Assembly: GCA_015501055.1 (NCBI GenBank)
Contig: JADNYV010000144.1
Location: forward strand, 31,362 to 95,361
Reading direction: 5' to 3'
Source of the DNA: Mucidula mucida
Lineage: Eukaryota; Basidiomycota; Agaricomycetes; Agaricales; Physalacriaceae
DNA: 64,000 nucleotides
Part shown: positions 1 to 11,719 of the stretch, piece after piece
Layout of the letters: each line of letters begins with the position of its first letter
How positions within the stretch are numbered: the stretch's first letter is position 1
Notes under the pieces: model-generated
What the model saw: the letters and a program-made list of their open reading frames with translations, nothing else
Database searches by the model: none
What the model was told of the DNA's origin: nothing
Translations under genes and position numbers: made by a program

Positions 1-3000
1 AGAGCATGGAGATGTATCATGCGATGGAAGAGGGTCGCGCGAGAAATGGGCGATATGGTATTGAACGATCCAGCCATGACGCATCTCACGAGGGCGCGTC
101 GTAATCCCGTGCGAGATCACATCCGACAGTAGAACGCCGGCACCGACGACATCATGCCCTGCCGACAAATATATCAGCTCCTCGACAGGTGAGAGCAGCA
201 TAGAAGGAACCTGTTTCAAGATGTCGTATCTCTAACCAATGCGCGCAAGCAGGTTCAACCCTAAAAAGCAGGCCCCATAGCGCCGAATGCATGATGCGCA
301 TGGATAACATACTTAAGTAGACTTCGTTGGCAACCTTGCCAACGGAGTCGAGTGGCGATTAGGCGATGCAGAGGAAGAAACCAAAGGGTTGTCGAAGGTG
401 GGCGCAAACAGGACATTGTACCTCAGCTGTAAATCATAAAATGATACTCAGTAAATCATTATCTCCTAAGGTAATTGAAGGAACGCACGAAGATGGGAAA
501 AGCCCGGTGTTCAAAGTAAGCCGGGATGGCCTCATCCTATGAGTTGATGACCGGAGCTTGGGTATCTGGCACTAGTCTGGCTTTATCACGGCGGAGAAAC
601 GTGAAGGACAATGTAGGGTGAAGACGATTATCTCACAGCGCTCCCGATACCGCATGCTTATGGGGGTGAAACCAGCGAATATAGATACCGCAAGTACGCT
701 ATTATACTGGCGGTTCACGTCAAATGTTGCCCGGAACGTTCCACTACGCTGCTAGGAAATATAATGAGCGAAGTAGTCCTAACTTGTGGGTAGATACAGG
801 CGCCCGTGGGTTATTCTTCGCAGGCATCAGCCCAGTGGCAGTAAAGCCAGAGTCACGCATGGGAGTGCGGTCCGGTGCGCTTTGGATAACCGATTCGGAG
901 ATGTGGAAATAGCGGGGATGGATATTGTGTACAGTACTCTGTGATTGTCACAAGCGGCACTGTGGTACCGCTCCAGGCAGGAGTTCCGAGGTATGTGGAT
1001 TTTGAATTGTGCGGGAAACGAGACTATAGAGTGTTGACCGCCCTCCGGGAGACATGCCATCGAAGAAACTGTGGGAAAGTCAATGTCGGTCAATCAGTAA
1101 ATGTCCGCGTTTATATGGGTCATGTCGCGGGCAGGCTCGAGGAAACTAAGCGTGACAGTTCACGACCACATCCAGGTGGCAGCCTGGGCAGTATGCGCAG
1201 CCAGTGTCTCGTAATCAACGGAACACTTGCAACGAGCTGTCCCAGATAGAAAGCAATCACTTGTCGAGGTACAGCAATAAGGCCTACGAGACAACGACTT
1301 GCCTCTCGTTCTTCAGCTGCCCACAATAAGACGGTCGTAAAGCATGTCCTATGTGTTGCAAACATGTCCGACAGATTCGGAGAACTTGGACCAGTGAAAC
1401 CTTTGAGCAGTTCGGAGATGACATTCGATCCAGCGTAGTCTGGAGGAATATAGACAGACACGGCCCTCGAAGACCAATAAAGTCATTAGATGAAATTCCC
1501 CGAACCACAGACTTTGACCTTGAGAAAACAGTTATTGAGTTCTCAATCGCCGGTGTTGTCATCCCTTGGAGCCGACCAAGAAACTTTCCATACCATGCGT
1601 ACTTTTGGGATGCTTCAAGAAACTGTCGCAGTAGTTGTTGACTTACTCTCAGCCACAAGACAGAGTTTGAACATATTGGCCTACCATGAGTGTCGTTCTG
1701 TCGACACGTAACTTGCTCTTTGTTTTCACAGACTAAAGACTCCCTCCTTGGATCAGGAATCTTGTACTGGTCCTCGAAAGGGCACCAACGTCACGCGAGT
1801 TTGTAATATGAGTTTCGTCCAAGTAAGCACGTTTACCACGTTTTCCACCCGCCTCCGTCCATTGTATTCCTGTCATATAGGTACAGACTAATAGCCGGAA
1901 TATTATCCTCATGCTCACCCAGCAAGGGCCAACGCTGCTCCTTTCATCAGGACCGTCTGTCGCCGTTCCGGTCATCCTTCATTCGTCACTCGCCATTCTC
2001 GCACCTTGTTGAAATGCCGACACGTTAATGATATGCGCTATTCTCGGTCTGCCAAAATTCAATCGGAGCTGAATCTGGAACCAGTTTGTCCTCCGAGGGG
2101 ATCTCAGGCATCTTTATGAAATCGGACCGAGGATCTTTCCTCGCTTGTGGCGTATGTAACACGGAAAGCCAAAGTGCTATGTTTTGGGCTATTCATGTTC
2201 ATCCGCCAGGTTCTCTTGTATCTCAAATTTGAATGGCATGTTCTCCCGCTTGTGCACGTTCCATTCCCTGTCTGACGAAATATCCTTAGTGCCAATCGAA
2301 ATCACACCATACTTTCTTCATGTGAGATACAGAGCATCATTTAGAAAACGTTGTGCAGACAACGGACTGCTCATGCGCCGACCTACCAGTGAAGTGATGG
2401 CATCACCGTTCTCGTCCGACAATCATGCGCGTCCCGCAAGAGTCGAATTTGGGTCCGTGGACATAAACACCATGTCACGACCGGTACATTCTGCGGAGAC
2501 TTCTGTTTGCAACGGTAAGCCATCTCTGCATCCGAAGGACACCGAAATATGTGGGGTTTCCAGGTCATGGCGCCCCTGCTGTCATTGGCAATACGGGCAG
2601 GCAGACTGAGATAAGTAAGTAGAGGAATGCGTCATCGCTCGAGGTGCACTAGTCGGGCGAGGTACCAATAATCCCTTTAACGGAGAATGTCCGCGTTGAC
2701 GAAACAATAGACACTGCGGCAAGGATGCGAGCGTTTCGTTCATCCACATCAATGTTCTGGGAAACCAGCAAGCCCTCGGACTTCTTTGTGCTCGTTCACA
2801 GTGCAGCGTTTGTGAACGAGCACGATCCGGGCGGGGTGATGTGTCGTGGGACATCAAACATTTCCCTCTTCACGTACACCTTTCCCATGAATCACTGGAC
2901 ACACAACAAGTAACCGATATTATCCCCATGCGACCACATCGAGAGCGCCTCGGCTTCTGATGGGATTCGGAAATTGACTTGAAGCCGATGGGCAATCTTA

Positions 3001-3101
3001 GATCATTTCATCTTGGTCAGACGCCGCATTTAAGAGAGAACGTAAATGACAGAACGGAACCCAACCAGGCACTCAACGCCCCCGCATTCCCCGCCAAAAA
3101 C
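1..3101. other. No recognisable gene
   Basis: Six-frame reading shows only short frames with mixed composition and no motif, signal peptide or repeat that I can name. No pair of exons joined by a plausible short intron gives a continuous protein. It could hold untranslated sequence of the Myb gene at its right edge, or a very decayed element. Confidence 0.5.
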
Positions 3102-4238
3102 ATGACACCGATTCCTACATCCATTACAATGCTATCAAGAGAACGTCGATCATGGACAGCTCGAGAGGATCAACTCCTCCGTGACGCAGTTGCTAAAGGT
3201 CTGTTGATGGCGATCTCATCCTGCTAGTTATCGTCTAACTATCGCTATCTAGAGGATCCACGCACCCAGAACCCCTCGAAATGGCATGCCATTGCCAAGC
3301 ACGTTCCAGACCGCACCAACAAGGACTGCCGAAAGCGCTGGTTCGCCAAGATGGCTAGCGACGTCGTCAAGGGCGGTTGGGCGCCAGATGAGGACGAGCG
3401 GCTCGTCAAGGCCATTGACCGCTACGGGACGCGATGGAGTTTGGTCGCCAGTGTTGTCGGCACGCGTAACAGCGATCGTAAGTACATTTCTATGCCTCCG
3501 TCGTGACGCCGACGTCTTATGCCACGCATGATAGAATGTGCCAAACGCTGGACAGACACATTGAATCCGTCCATTGACCGTTCCACCTGGACACCCGAAG
3601 GCGATGCCATGTTGATCAACGCCGTTAACGAGCACGGCAAGCTCTGGACAAAGATAGTCAAGACGTACTTCCCCGGCAGAACAGGGCTCAGCGCCAAAAA
3701 CCGGTCAGTCCCCTTGCTATGCTCATGAGACGCGTCGGCCTTACTCTGAAGTTGCAGTTATAACTCTATCACGCGTTTTAACTCTGATCGCGCGCGTCGC
3801 CCATCGAGAACCAATTCCTCCACATCGAGCTCCGCGAGCGTATCTCCAATAACGCCGACCATGAGCATCATTGAGGGCCCGTTCTCCCAATCACCGAATT
3901 CTCATCACCATATCAAGTCCGACGGTCCGTTTGACCTCCAACCTTGGGGCGACGTGTGCTCGCCGTATTCCACCCCTGCCTACACAACGTCCACATTCCC
4001 CGAAGACGCGCTCCTAGCGTTCCCACCGCATTCGCCTTACGAGTCTAACATGTCATCACCGCTTTCTAGTAGTGCGAGTGATAGTGGATATGAATATCCA
4101 CAGCCCACACTCCCTCCGTCCAGTTTCGACTTGAGTGGTGATGCCGAACAGAACTGGGCGTCGACAAATCATGTATACGATGCGCAGCAGTGGGAGCGCT
4201 ACCAGCAGCATAGCCAAGCTGTCGGCTACATGTATTAA
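3102..4238 (+). CDS. Three-repeat Myb-like DNA-binding protein
   Basis: Likely a nuclear transcription regulator of the c-Myb/BAS1 type. Four exons: 3102-3198, 3253 to about 3478, about 3535-3703 and 3758-4238, joined by GT..AG introns of about 54-56 nt that keep frame. Three tandem SANT/Myb helix-turn-helix repeats are visible. R1 has RRSWTAREDQLL and DCRKRWFAKM, R2 has GGWAPDEDERLVKAI and QCAKRWTDTL, and R3 has STWTPEGDAMLINAV and TGLSAKNR. The regularly spaced Trp residues of Myb repeats are present. The C-terminal half is Ser/Pro-rich and has no fold I recognise, as is common for activation tails. About 320 residues. The start is uncertain: an ATG at 3129 is also in frame, and the open frame runs up to 2979. 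No neighbour suggests a pathway. Confidence 0.85.
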
Positions 4239-5100
4239 CTTCCCTTCTTGGCTCATGGTACAACGCTTATCGTTACCATACGTATCATTCTATCGCATCT
4301 GTACTGTACTGCACCATTTCCTGTCCTACTTACTATCTGTGTACATATGTAGAGTAGTGTATAGATCTTACTCTTATCCCTCGATAGTATTTGAAATACT
4401 CGACATCGCGTCCAAAGCCTTAGCGTGAATCGGCGGAAGGAAACACCCCTTTCGTCCAGGGTCCTCGAGCAACGAAGCTTCTCCGAGAGATGTGGAGTAA
4501 CGATTGTTGGTGCCTATCAATTTGGAAATGATTTTCCTTCCTAGATGTGTGGCGCTATTCAATTGCTGACATGAGCCCTGTTCCTCGGTAAGGGTTTAGA
4601 TACCGGATGCCACGCGTTCATCCCGCAGTGCAAACTGAGTGCTATCAGCAAGGCTAGGCGCGAAATATGTTCTACCTAGTATGCACTTCGTCGTGAGTAC
4701 TGGGAACGCACGCGTAGTCGTGAAACGGTCGACTGTTCCCGAGAATACCGGATCACCTTTCACACCACCATCCGTTCGGACTCGGGCTGATTGACCATCC
4801 AATTTATCTGAAGCCTTTCCACGGGATACACGGATTGACATGGAATGAATTCGAAGGAAATGGCCGCGATAGCCTCTTCTAAACAACGTGGCGACGTGTG
4901 TACTCCATTTATTCATTCGGGTGCTTGATGTTATCAGAGAATTGTGTCCGGACTCAAACGAGAATACTGAGAGGAACAACACAATATGTCCAATGTCCTT
5001 GTTCTTCGGATTGAAATCCGGTGTTCCCGGACTGCGCACGAAGGTGCAAGGCTTTTATCGAAACTCTATACTGGGACGTACTTCAGACATCTGTTGCAGC
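4239..5100. other. Intergenic, nothing recognised
   Basis: This holds the 3' flank of the Myb gene. A 147-codon minus-strand frame at 4596-5039 begins with GTG rather than ATG and matches no family I know, so it is not called. Confidence 0.4.
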
Positions 5101-6070
5101 AGCAGTATCGGCTCCCGAAGAGGATGACTATAACCGCAAGGAGGGCTGCTGGCGACTACCAGTCCCCGAGCGCCAAGAATCGTCAGGCCGAGCCTGGCCG
5201 GAAGCATCTCGTGCGACGATTAAGGTCGGTGCGATCCCTTTCTCGTGCTGTGAGAGAAAGACTTGACGTAGAAGCGATATGCCTACTGTCACCGCGCTTA
5301 ACGATGCACCGGGAAATCAATCAGTTTCGTTCCAATGTTGATCGTGGAAGGCATATGCATAGAATGCGAGGAACACGATGAATGTGGTGGAATAGAGAAG
5401 CGCCGATTATACAAGGATCTCGACGATGCTCTGATACGCATGGACAGTTCCGGGCGAGCGAACAATATGGACAATGATGAGGCTGGTGCACAGCATGTTG
5501 GTTGGAACCGTCATTGCATAGTAGACGATATTCCAGTTATTCTGCGTGACGCTAAAAGTGATTTGATAACAGAACAGAAGTAGAACAGCTGACACTGGCG
5601 TAGGATTAGCCATCAGTAAGAGAAGCAAGCAAGATCAAATACCTGCACTGTATCTGTGATGATGCATAGAAAAGGGAGAATGACAATGACGCCAAGAGTC
5701 ATCGTGGACGACATAGCAGCGCCGTATCTACACCATATGTTCATCTCGTGAAGTACAAACTGGAAGACATTTGGTCGATGTTCACGCACAGTGATACCTT
5801 GACGGCCAAGGAGACTACGGTATTGAGGTTATCCAAATGCTGACCCCAAACGCGCTTCCGCGAGTTTCTCCATGCATAACGTACGGCCTGTCGATATAGT
5901 AGTACCACGAGACAGCGCGTGAGAGGTATTGAGCACCCACATGAAACTGTCAATAAGTATGAAGAACACAGGGCCTCTGGATCCTACTCGACGAGCCGTC
6001 GATTTCACTGCACAATGCGTTGTGAGAACCTAAGGAAAAGAGGGGAGTTTCGTACCGATTGCCAGAAGTA
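5101..6070 (-). pseudogene. Decayed basidiomycete seven-TM protein gene
   Basis: Read on the minus strand, exon-like pieces follow the order of the large basidiomycete family of putative seven-TM proteins. A hydrophobic piece lies near 5660-5700 (TLGVIVILPFLCIITD). Another lies at 5430-5530 (YYAMTVPTNMLCTSLI). Next comes the helix motif IVEILV-stop-SALLYS near 5385-5405, then GIAPTLIVAR and QARPDDSWRSG near 5180-5240. The codon after ILV is TAA where the family normally has Glu, so the helix is broken by a nonsense change. Other exon joins, such as the one near 5240-5260 ending in CTCACAG, still look spliceable. The N-terminal exons near 5940-6050 (PVFFILIDSFMWVL) are less clear. An intron starting at GTATAA that skips the stop cannot be excluded, but would delete a conserved helix. 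Function unknown; presumably membrane-located. Confidence 0.5.
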
Positions 6071-7359
6071 TAGAAGGAATGACAGAACGTCGCCCGGTGT
6101 GAGGCCCAGCTGTTTCGAAAGCCAAGGTGCCATCATACAGAGGTATCGATTTGGTAGAGCTATATAGTCTACTAGACCTCAGGTACGTCGTGTAGGTAGC
6201 ACTGTAGCGATGCGGGATTCCCAGATGAGCAGATATGCGATAGAAAGTCAGGTCTGAACACGCAAGACAGTTGGTCACCAGGCAGGAAATCTATTGCAGG
6301 ATTTGTGAAAATGATTCCGTACCACAAATACCGAGAAGTAGCCAGCTGATGCATTTCAGGACTGAGATATTGTCTCAACTTACGTTTCGTTATGTTGGAT
6401 CAACGCGGGAGGTAATCGGCGACTATACAGATGCTCGGCTATCACCGGACGTGTGGGTGCCGCCGGCAGAAGGAACGAAGGCCAGAGGCGAAGCTGCTGT
6501 TTTATTTTGAGTCTTGTCGGAATACGCCGTCTTGAATACGAGGTCAATGGGCCAATGAAACGTCCCGGTGTCTACCCGGATTTCATACTCTCCTCTCATC
6601 GTCGCTCCTTGTTCCAACCCATTATCGGTTCAATCCCTCTTCGTCAAAAAGCAAAACACTCCCATTGAAGCGCGTCATTGCTCAAGGCCAAGTGGACTGC
6701 GGGTAGACTTGATGTGCGTCGGATCGCTGACTTCAGCACATATGTTGCAAAGCGAGAAATAAATGGGATGGTAAGTATGAGGCAATAAGGCGTCAAAGAG
6801 ACGTGCGAATCGGACCTGGGCGCTTAAGAATTGCGTTTCGTTGATGAATGAATGATAGGGGATCGAACCAGTGAAGGGTCTTATGCTTGGCCATTATGTG
6901 CAGTGATAGTACAATGGGACATGATGAGACGGTTAACAAAATATTGGAAACGCGGTCTGCAACGTCGCGGGAAGACAACCTTGACGATTATCGCGCATTC
7001 CGCATGCCAGAAAGAGTATCGCGTCCAGACACGGGTTCCTTTTCAAACGTGAAGGACGACTCGTCTCCACTGGATATTGAATTCGGAGAGCTGAGCCCGT
7101 CGCCTGTCCTCGGCACAGAACCGATCGGAATTTCGGCCCGGTTACCGCCACGCTTTTTGGTCGATGTCTTCCACCTCAATCTAACCTCAATGTTCCAAGG
7201 CAAACGCGAACTCGAAAGCAGACCATTCTCCGACCTGTGCCGTCTTCTCGCTTGAAGATCAGATCAGGCAGTTTCCCTGCTGGACTAAGTGTCCAAATAC
7301 TCTAACTCGTACGGTCATGAAGTTGTACAGGTGGTCGTGTAACTAACGAAAGAGGTCGT
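6071..7359. other. Intergenic, nothing recognised
   Basis: Only short unrelated frames in all six phases. No motif, repeat or exon chain was found. Confidence 0.4.
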
Positions 7360-7741
7360 TTAGGCCCCGATAGACATAGCATCCTCCATCTTCTCAGCTG
7401 CGTTAGGGTCTCGTCGTTCTGCATCATGCGGTTGCGCACTGGCTTCGCCTTTCATCTCGTTGTCGGCGTTCTTCTCTTGCTGATCCTGGATGAGCTGATG
7501 GATGCCTTGTAGGAGACTAAACACATACCTCCCCATTCCTAACCTTCTGCTCATGCGCCTTCGCCACTCGCTTGGCCCCCGCGACTTTGCGCCCCTTCTT
7601 GTTCTCTGCCGGCGCGAGGTCTGCCGCGTTTACAACGGGACCTTCTTGCTCCTCTTCGGCCTCATTTCTATCGAAGTCCCCTAAGAATATTTCTCGGAAC
7701 ACCATACGTCCCATGATGTCGAAGAACATGAGGAGAGGCAT
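7360..7741 (-). CDS. Small charged hypothetical protein
   Basis: I do not recognise the family. ATG at 7741 opens a frame with a hydrophobic start (MPLLMFFDIMGRMVF), then an acidic and Lys/Arg-rich stretch (ENKKGRKVAGAKRVAK). A GTATGT donor after ...VRNGE allows a phase-0 intron of about 43 nt. This leads into a second open stretch (DQQEKNADNEMKGEA to MEDAMSIGA) that ends at TAA, 7360-7362. A 49-nt intron from an earlier donor is an alternative. Total about 110 residues. A TATATAAA box lies about 55 bp upstream, near 7796-7803 on the complementary strand, which supports the start. Composition suggests a disordered, highly charged protein. No link to neighbours is evident. Confidence 0.55.
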
Positions 7742-8612
7742 AGTGATAGGTGGGTTGTGGTGGTTATAATGAAGAAAGGATGTGGACGACAAGTCTTTAT
7801 ATAGCGCTTTAAAGCGTGAGCCCACGTGAAGACGCGTCGAAAGAGAACAATGGGAATGCCGCACGGGCGTAGTTGGACAATAGGACAATGGGCATGATCG
7901 GCCTTTGGCAGACAAGGTGAGCTGTACTTGTGTCTATTCTTCAATGCTAAGAAGTGACCAAGTGCGTCGAGACTCATTTGTAAAATAAAGGTTCAATCCT
8001 AGCCCGACTTTTGGCGACTCACCTCGATCGGTGGACTGATGACCTAGCCCCGTAAGTATACCCTTTCAAACGGAGTCTGTGGTCTTTGCAGAACTCATCG
8101 ATCAGTCCTTTGTGTTGCCAAAGGCCTGGGACTTACGATCGTTGAGTTTAGAAAAATGTCCTAGACAAGTGGCACAAGCTTCTGTATCAGAACATCATCC
8201 ATACGTACGCGGTCTCCGCCCTGCTCATCATCGACTCCAAGTCTCCACCGGCATCCGAGGGCAGTTAGAGGGACTCGGAGTCTCTACCAGTCCTTTCCAT
8301 TGCCCCACTCGACGCTACTGTGTCCTGATGTTTTTTGTAGGTTTTAAGCACGTCTTGTATTAGCCTCCGTCGACGGAAGTATTACTTCGGGGAAACGACA
8401 ATTCGATCGACGCCCAGGAACAAAAGAAATGTGACGTCAGGCCCCCAGTGCTGCTCCTAAACCGCCACATGAGCGCCCACCGACATTGCTCCTTCGCTTG
8501 CTACCTTTCGCTAATCGCTGCCCGCAGCCATTTTCTGTGAAAATCATCTCTGTGAGCTATACTCTTCTCACGTGTCTTTCGCGTCTCAAGTAGTCTTGCA
8601 GCAGTATTCAAG
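7742..8612. other. Intergenic with divergent promoters
   Basis: The stretch separates the minus-strand small protein from the plus-strand phosphatase and includes the TATATAAA box of the former. Nothing else was recognised. Confidence 0.4.
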
Positions 8613-9214
8613 ATGATTCGCTTCGACGACATCCCCTCAGAAGTCCAGCAATCAATGTGCACACCCATGAACCGCATACCTTTACAGAAACCTTTACCCA
8701 ACGATCCCACCCATTCATTCGGCGAACTCTTCATTGGTTCTTTGTCTGCAGTATACGAAACGGAACAGCTGCGCGAAAATCATATCACCCACCTAGTTCA
8801 GGTGCTAGACGTCCCTTGGCTACCTCTTTCCGAAAAGGATGGGTTTGAATGTTATCGGATTGACCTCCTCGACCAGCCCTCAGAGGACCTACGCCCGCAC
8901 TTGGAAGCGGTCTGTTCTTACATTGACGACGCACTCCAAGGCGGAGGAAGTGTTCTGGTACACTGCCAGCAGGTAACCATTCTCTTAGACCGCTTGTTGA
9001 TCGAGCTCATTCACTTCCTTAGGGCGTCTCTAGGAGCGCAGCTGTTGTCATCGCGTATCTGATTCGCAACGGCGGGATGTCATTCGACAGCGCACTTGCG
9101 CTAGTCAAACACGAGCGCGCATGTATAAAGCCCAATTCGGGGTTCGTACAGGCTCTGAAGGAGTGGGAGGGTCTGTGGCACCGACCATCACTGTCGGGTA
9201 GGTTTAATTCCTGA
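8613..9214 (+). CDS. Dual-specificity protein phosphatase (DSPc)
   Basis: Cysteine-based phosphatase that removes phosphate from Tyr and Ser/Thr residues. Two exons, 8613-8972 and 9023-9214, flank a 50-nt phase-0 intron (GTAACC..CTTAG) and give 183 residues. The domain spans most of the protein: an N-terminal strand (GELFIGSLSAVYETEQL), the general-acid loop region (YRIDLLDQPSEDL), and the signature HCQQGVSRSAAVV. In the signature His is about residue 117, catalytic Cys 118 and Arg 124, followed by AYLIRNGGMSFDSAL. All signature residues are present, so it is probably active. The intron lies directly before the Gly of the phosphate loop. The length fits small atypical DUSPs of fungi. The substrate cannot be told from sequence. 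Confidence 0.9.
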
Positions 9215-9321
9215 GCGAATTTGACGTCACCATGACCAGGTTGTTGCGAAGAGCCCCCACAATATATATACTCCATAGAGCATGAAACCGACTGTATGTT
9301 GTTTATGTCTAAGAAACATTG

Positions 9322-11120
9322 CTATTCCATGGCCCGTTCAACGTGTATCGGAACCAAGAACATAAAGTCCTTCCATTTATCGAGGTGGCGTTTAACTGTT
9401 TCCGCGTCAACGGCTTTACTGTTGTAGTCCGCGCTGAGCTCCATCTGTCCTCTCCATGTAGAGATGCGAAAGAACCTGTGTCAACATGAGTCGTCAGCTT
9501 GAACGGCAAGAAAAGAGGTAGGCAGACTTACGGTCCTGGATCTACACGACTCAACGATGTAAAGAAGCTCTTGACGCGCATAACTGTTGCCCCATTCTGA
9601 TCGGTATATTCCAGAGGAAGATAACGTTCCCCGATGCCATCGCTTGAGAACATGTAGCAATAATTTGGAGCTATTCTAGAAGAATTGTCGGTTCAGCCAG
9701 TCAGACGGGAGGTGAAAGTATACGTACAATGATTCTCTAGCAGCCTTTTTCATCTCAACGGCTTGTAACTCGGCGAGCTGCCCCATAGTGCTGAGCGGGG
9801 CCGGGATAGACTTTTCCGCCTCATACGTCGCGCGAACGAACCTCATCGTGTTTGCTAGTGCGCGGCCATCTAAAGACGCGAAATTGGCGGTTTCAGCAGA
9901 GAAGAGTGATACTGGAATGCGAAATATCGAGGTTCCAAGACTATAGCCGGTGTATGAGCGGGTATACTCAGGGTGTAGGCGATGTCGATAGTTTGTGATA
10001 CTGAAATTATGAGGAAGGACTGTGAGTTCGAAGGTGGATTGTCATCGATGGTCACCATCGACAGAGCGGCGTGTGCTATGCGATTAAGTTCAGTGGCGGA
10101 GAAGGGAATACAAGGAAGGCCATACCCAAGTGCGTGACGGTGTATGAATGTATCGACGGTATTGATTTCAGAGCCTTAAGAGGAGACTGGTATCGTCTCT
10201 AGAAAGCAGTAATGATGCTCGATTACATGATGGAAGGCCTTCTGCTACTGCTGCGCGAGCGCTAAACCCATGTTTATCGTTCTAAATATCGCATGTTAGA
10301 TATGTTAACGGCTGAAAACAGAAACTTGCCTGAAAATAATCGACCATCGTCTTGTTGACCTGTTTTAGGGAGCTATAATAAGGGTGGAGAAAACTGGGCA
10401 GGTCGTCTGAGAGTAACGGAATAGGAAGAGGTTCATCGTCAGAAAGAACATCGGATACGGATGGTGTCAAGTTGTCGATTTCAGAACCCCATTGTAGGGC
10501 GATATCGTCGCTGCTGCTGTGAATGAGAAGCTGAGAAAGACGGTCAAAGAAGCGGGCCATGATGAGTTTGACGCCAGTTCCGTCGAATGGAGCGTGATGA
10601 CTGTGAAAGAGCAGTCCGAATTCGGGGACATGGGCCGCGTTCGAGTCGCTGCACGAGAAATGCAACCACGTCTGATCGCCAGCTGCCGAGGGTACAGCCA
10701 TGTCCCTACCTCGCTCCTGAGAGCATCGAGGTCAAGTCCTGAATGTACGCAAAACGTTCGGTCTGCCCAAGCAGACGCGCTTTTTGGCGTGGGGGAATGA
10801 TACTGCAGATGGCCCTGGTCGTCACCGTCAACGTAGATGGTGCAAGCGACAATTGGGATCTGATAGCGCAGCCAAAGCCAAGATTCGCGGCACGCGACGA
10901 TGAGCTGTTCTCGAGAGACAGTGGTAAGGAGCTCGATGGAAAGAGCGAAGAACAACGTCTGATCGCCGTTCATATAGCGGTTCATGACATCGTGGATGTT
11001 TTCCCCACCACATAGAAGGCGAGTGCGCGCGGGGTGTGCAGGATTATCTACGGGAAGTGCGGTCCATTTAAACTTGTGTATGTCGTATTTCGTGAGTAGT
11101 TGATCTAGGTTAGTCGTCAT
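9322..11120 (-). CDS. CoA-dependent acyltransferase (condensation-like fold)
   Basis: Probable O-acyl/acetyltransferase of the fungal family related to trichothecene 15-O-acetyltransferases and condensation-domain enzymes. Six exons read from ATG at 11120: 11120-10710, 10671-10330, 10198-10126, 10075-9728, 9675-9532 and 9475-9322. The catalytic motif HHAPFDG (HHxxxDG) lies in exon 2. Later conserved pieces are YTVTHLAHAAL, HRLHPEYTRSYTGYSLGTS, FFTSLSRVDPG and the C-terminal FFRISTWRGQMELSADYN. Intron 2 uses a GC donor (CAG|GCAAGT), a known minor donor class. Frame is kept at every junction except inside exon 4. There, removing a GT..AG segment of 20 nt (10001-10020), or a 62-nt segment with a different donor, restores it. 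About 490 residues. The first intron (38 nt) is also short. Substrate unknown; no biosynthetic cluster is obvious beside it. Confidence 0.8.
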
Positions 11121-11719
11121 TTGAACGTGAGAGGAGAATCATAGACTGTGGTTAAATATTGGAAAGTAATTGTGGGTCTACAGTCAGTCATAGCAGAAAA
11201 GCAGAGGCGCAAACTGTACATATGAGATCCGTTGTGGCAGCAGCAGGAAACCATGGTATGGTCCGCGTCGATCAGGTCCAGGCTCTTTCCACCTCCTTCC
11301 TTCCTTCCATCATGGCCGTGTCGCGTAAGATCGCGCATCACGAACAGTAAGTTGTTGGCACTGGCGAATACCTCTAAGATGATGATTTCGACTGCAAGTT
11401 GGCCATGATCACGCTATTTGTGGGCATGGTCGCGTGCAGCAAACGTGCAGGGACCTTTTATCTTATCTAGAGCGCGGATCCATATCCGGTCAACTTTCAA
11501 AGCACTTAAGGGAAACCGAACTGCGACTCAAGAAGCAGAGTCTGCGCAGCCGCCATTGTATGTGGTATTCACTGCGCAGCACCCTCTTGACTTACCAACT
11601 TGCAGGACTGACAGACTCGTACCAACGTGCTCAGGAACATATTTGGATACCGCGACACATATAAGCCAAGCTCTCCCTTGATAGACATCATCGCGCGTTA
11701 TCTTTGCCCGCCATTCGCT
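11121..11719. other. Intergenic between divergent genes
   Basis: Upstream region shared by the minus-strand acyltransferase and the plus-strand DUF7330-like gene. No clear TATA element or motif was singled out. Confidence 0.4.

Noticed and set aside
4596..5039. 147-codon minus-strand frame
   Set aside because: It starts with GTG, matches no family and overlaps equally open frames on the other strand.
7980..8005. GGTTCAATCC resembling a tRNA B box
   Set aside because: No A box at the right distance and no cloverleaf or acceptor stem could be drawn.
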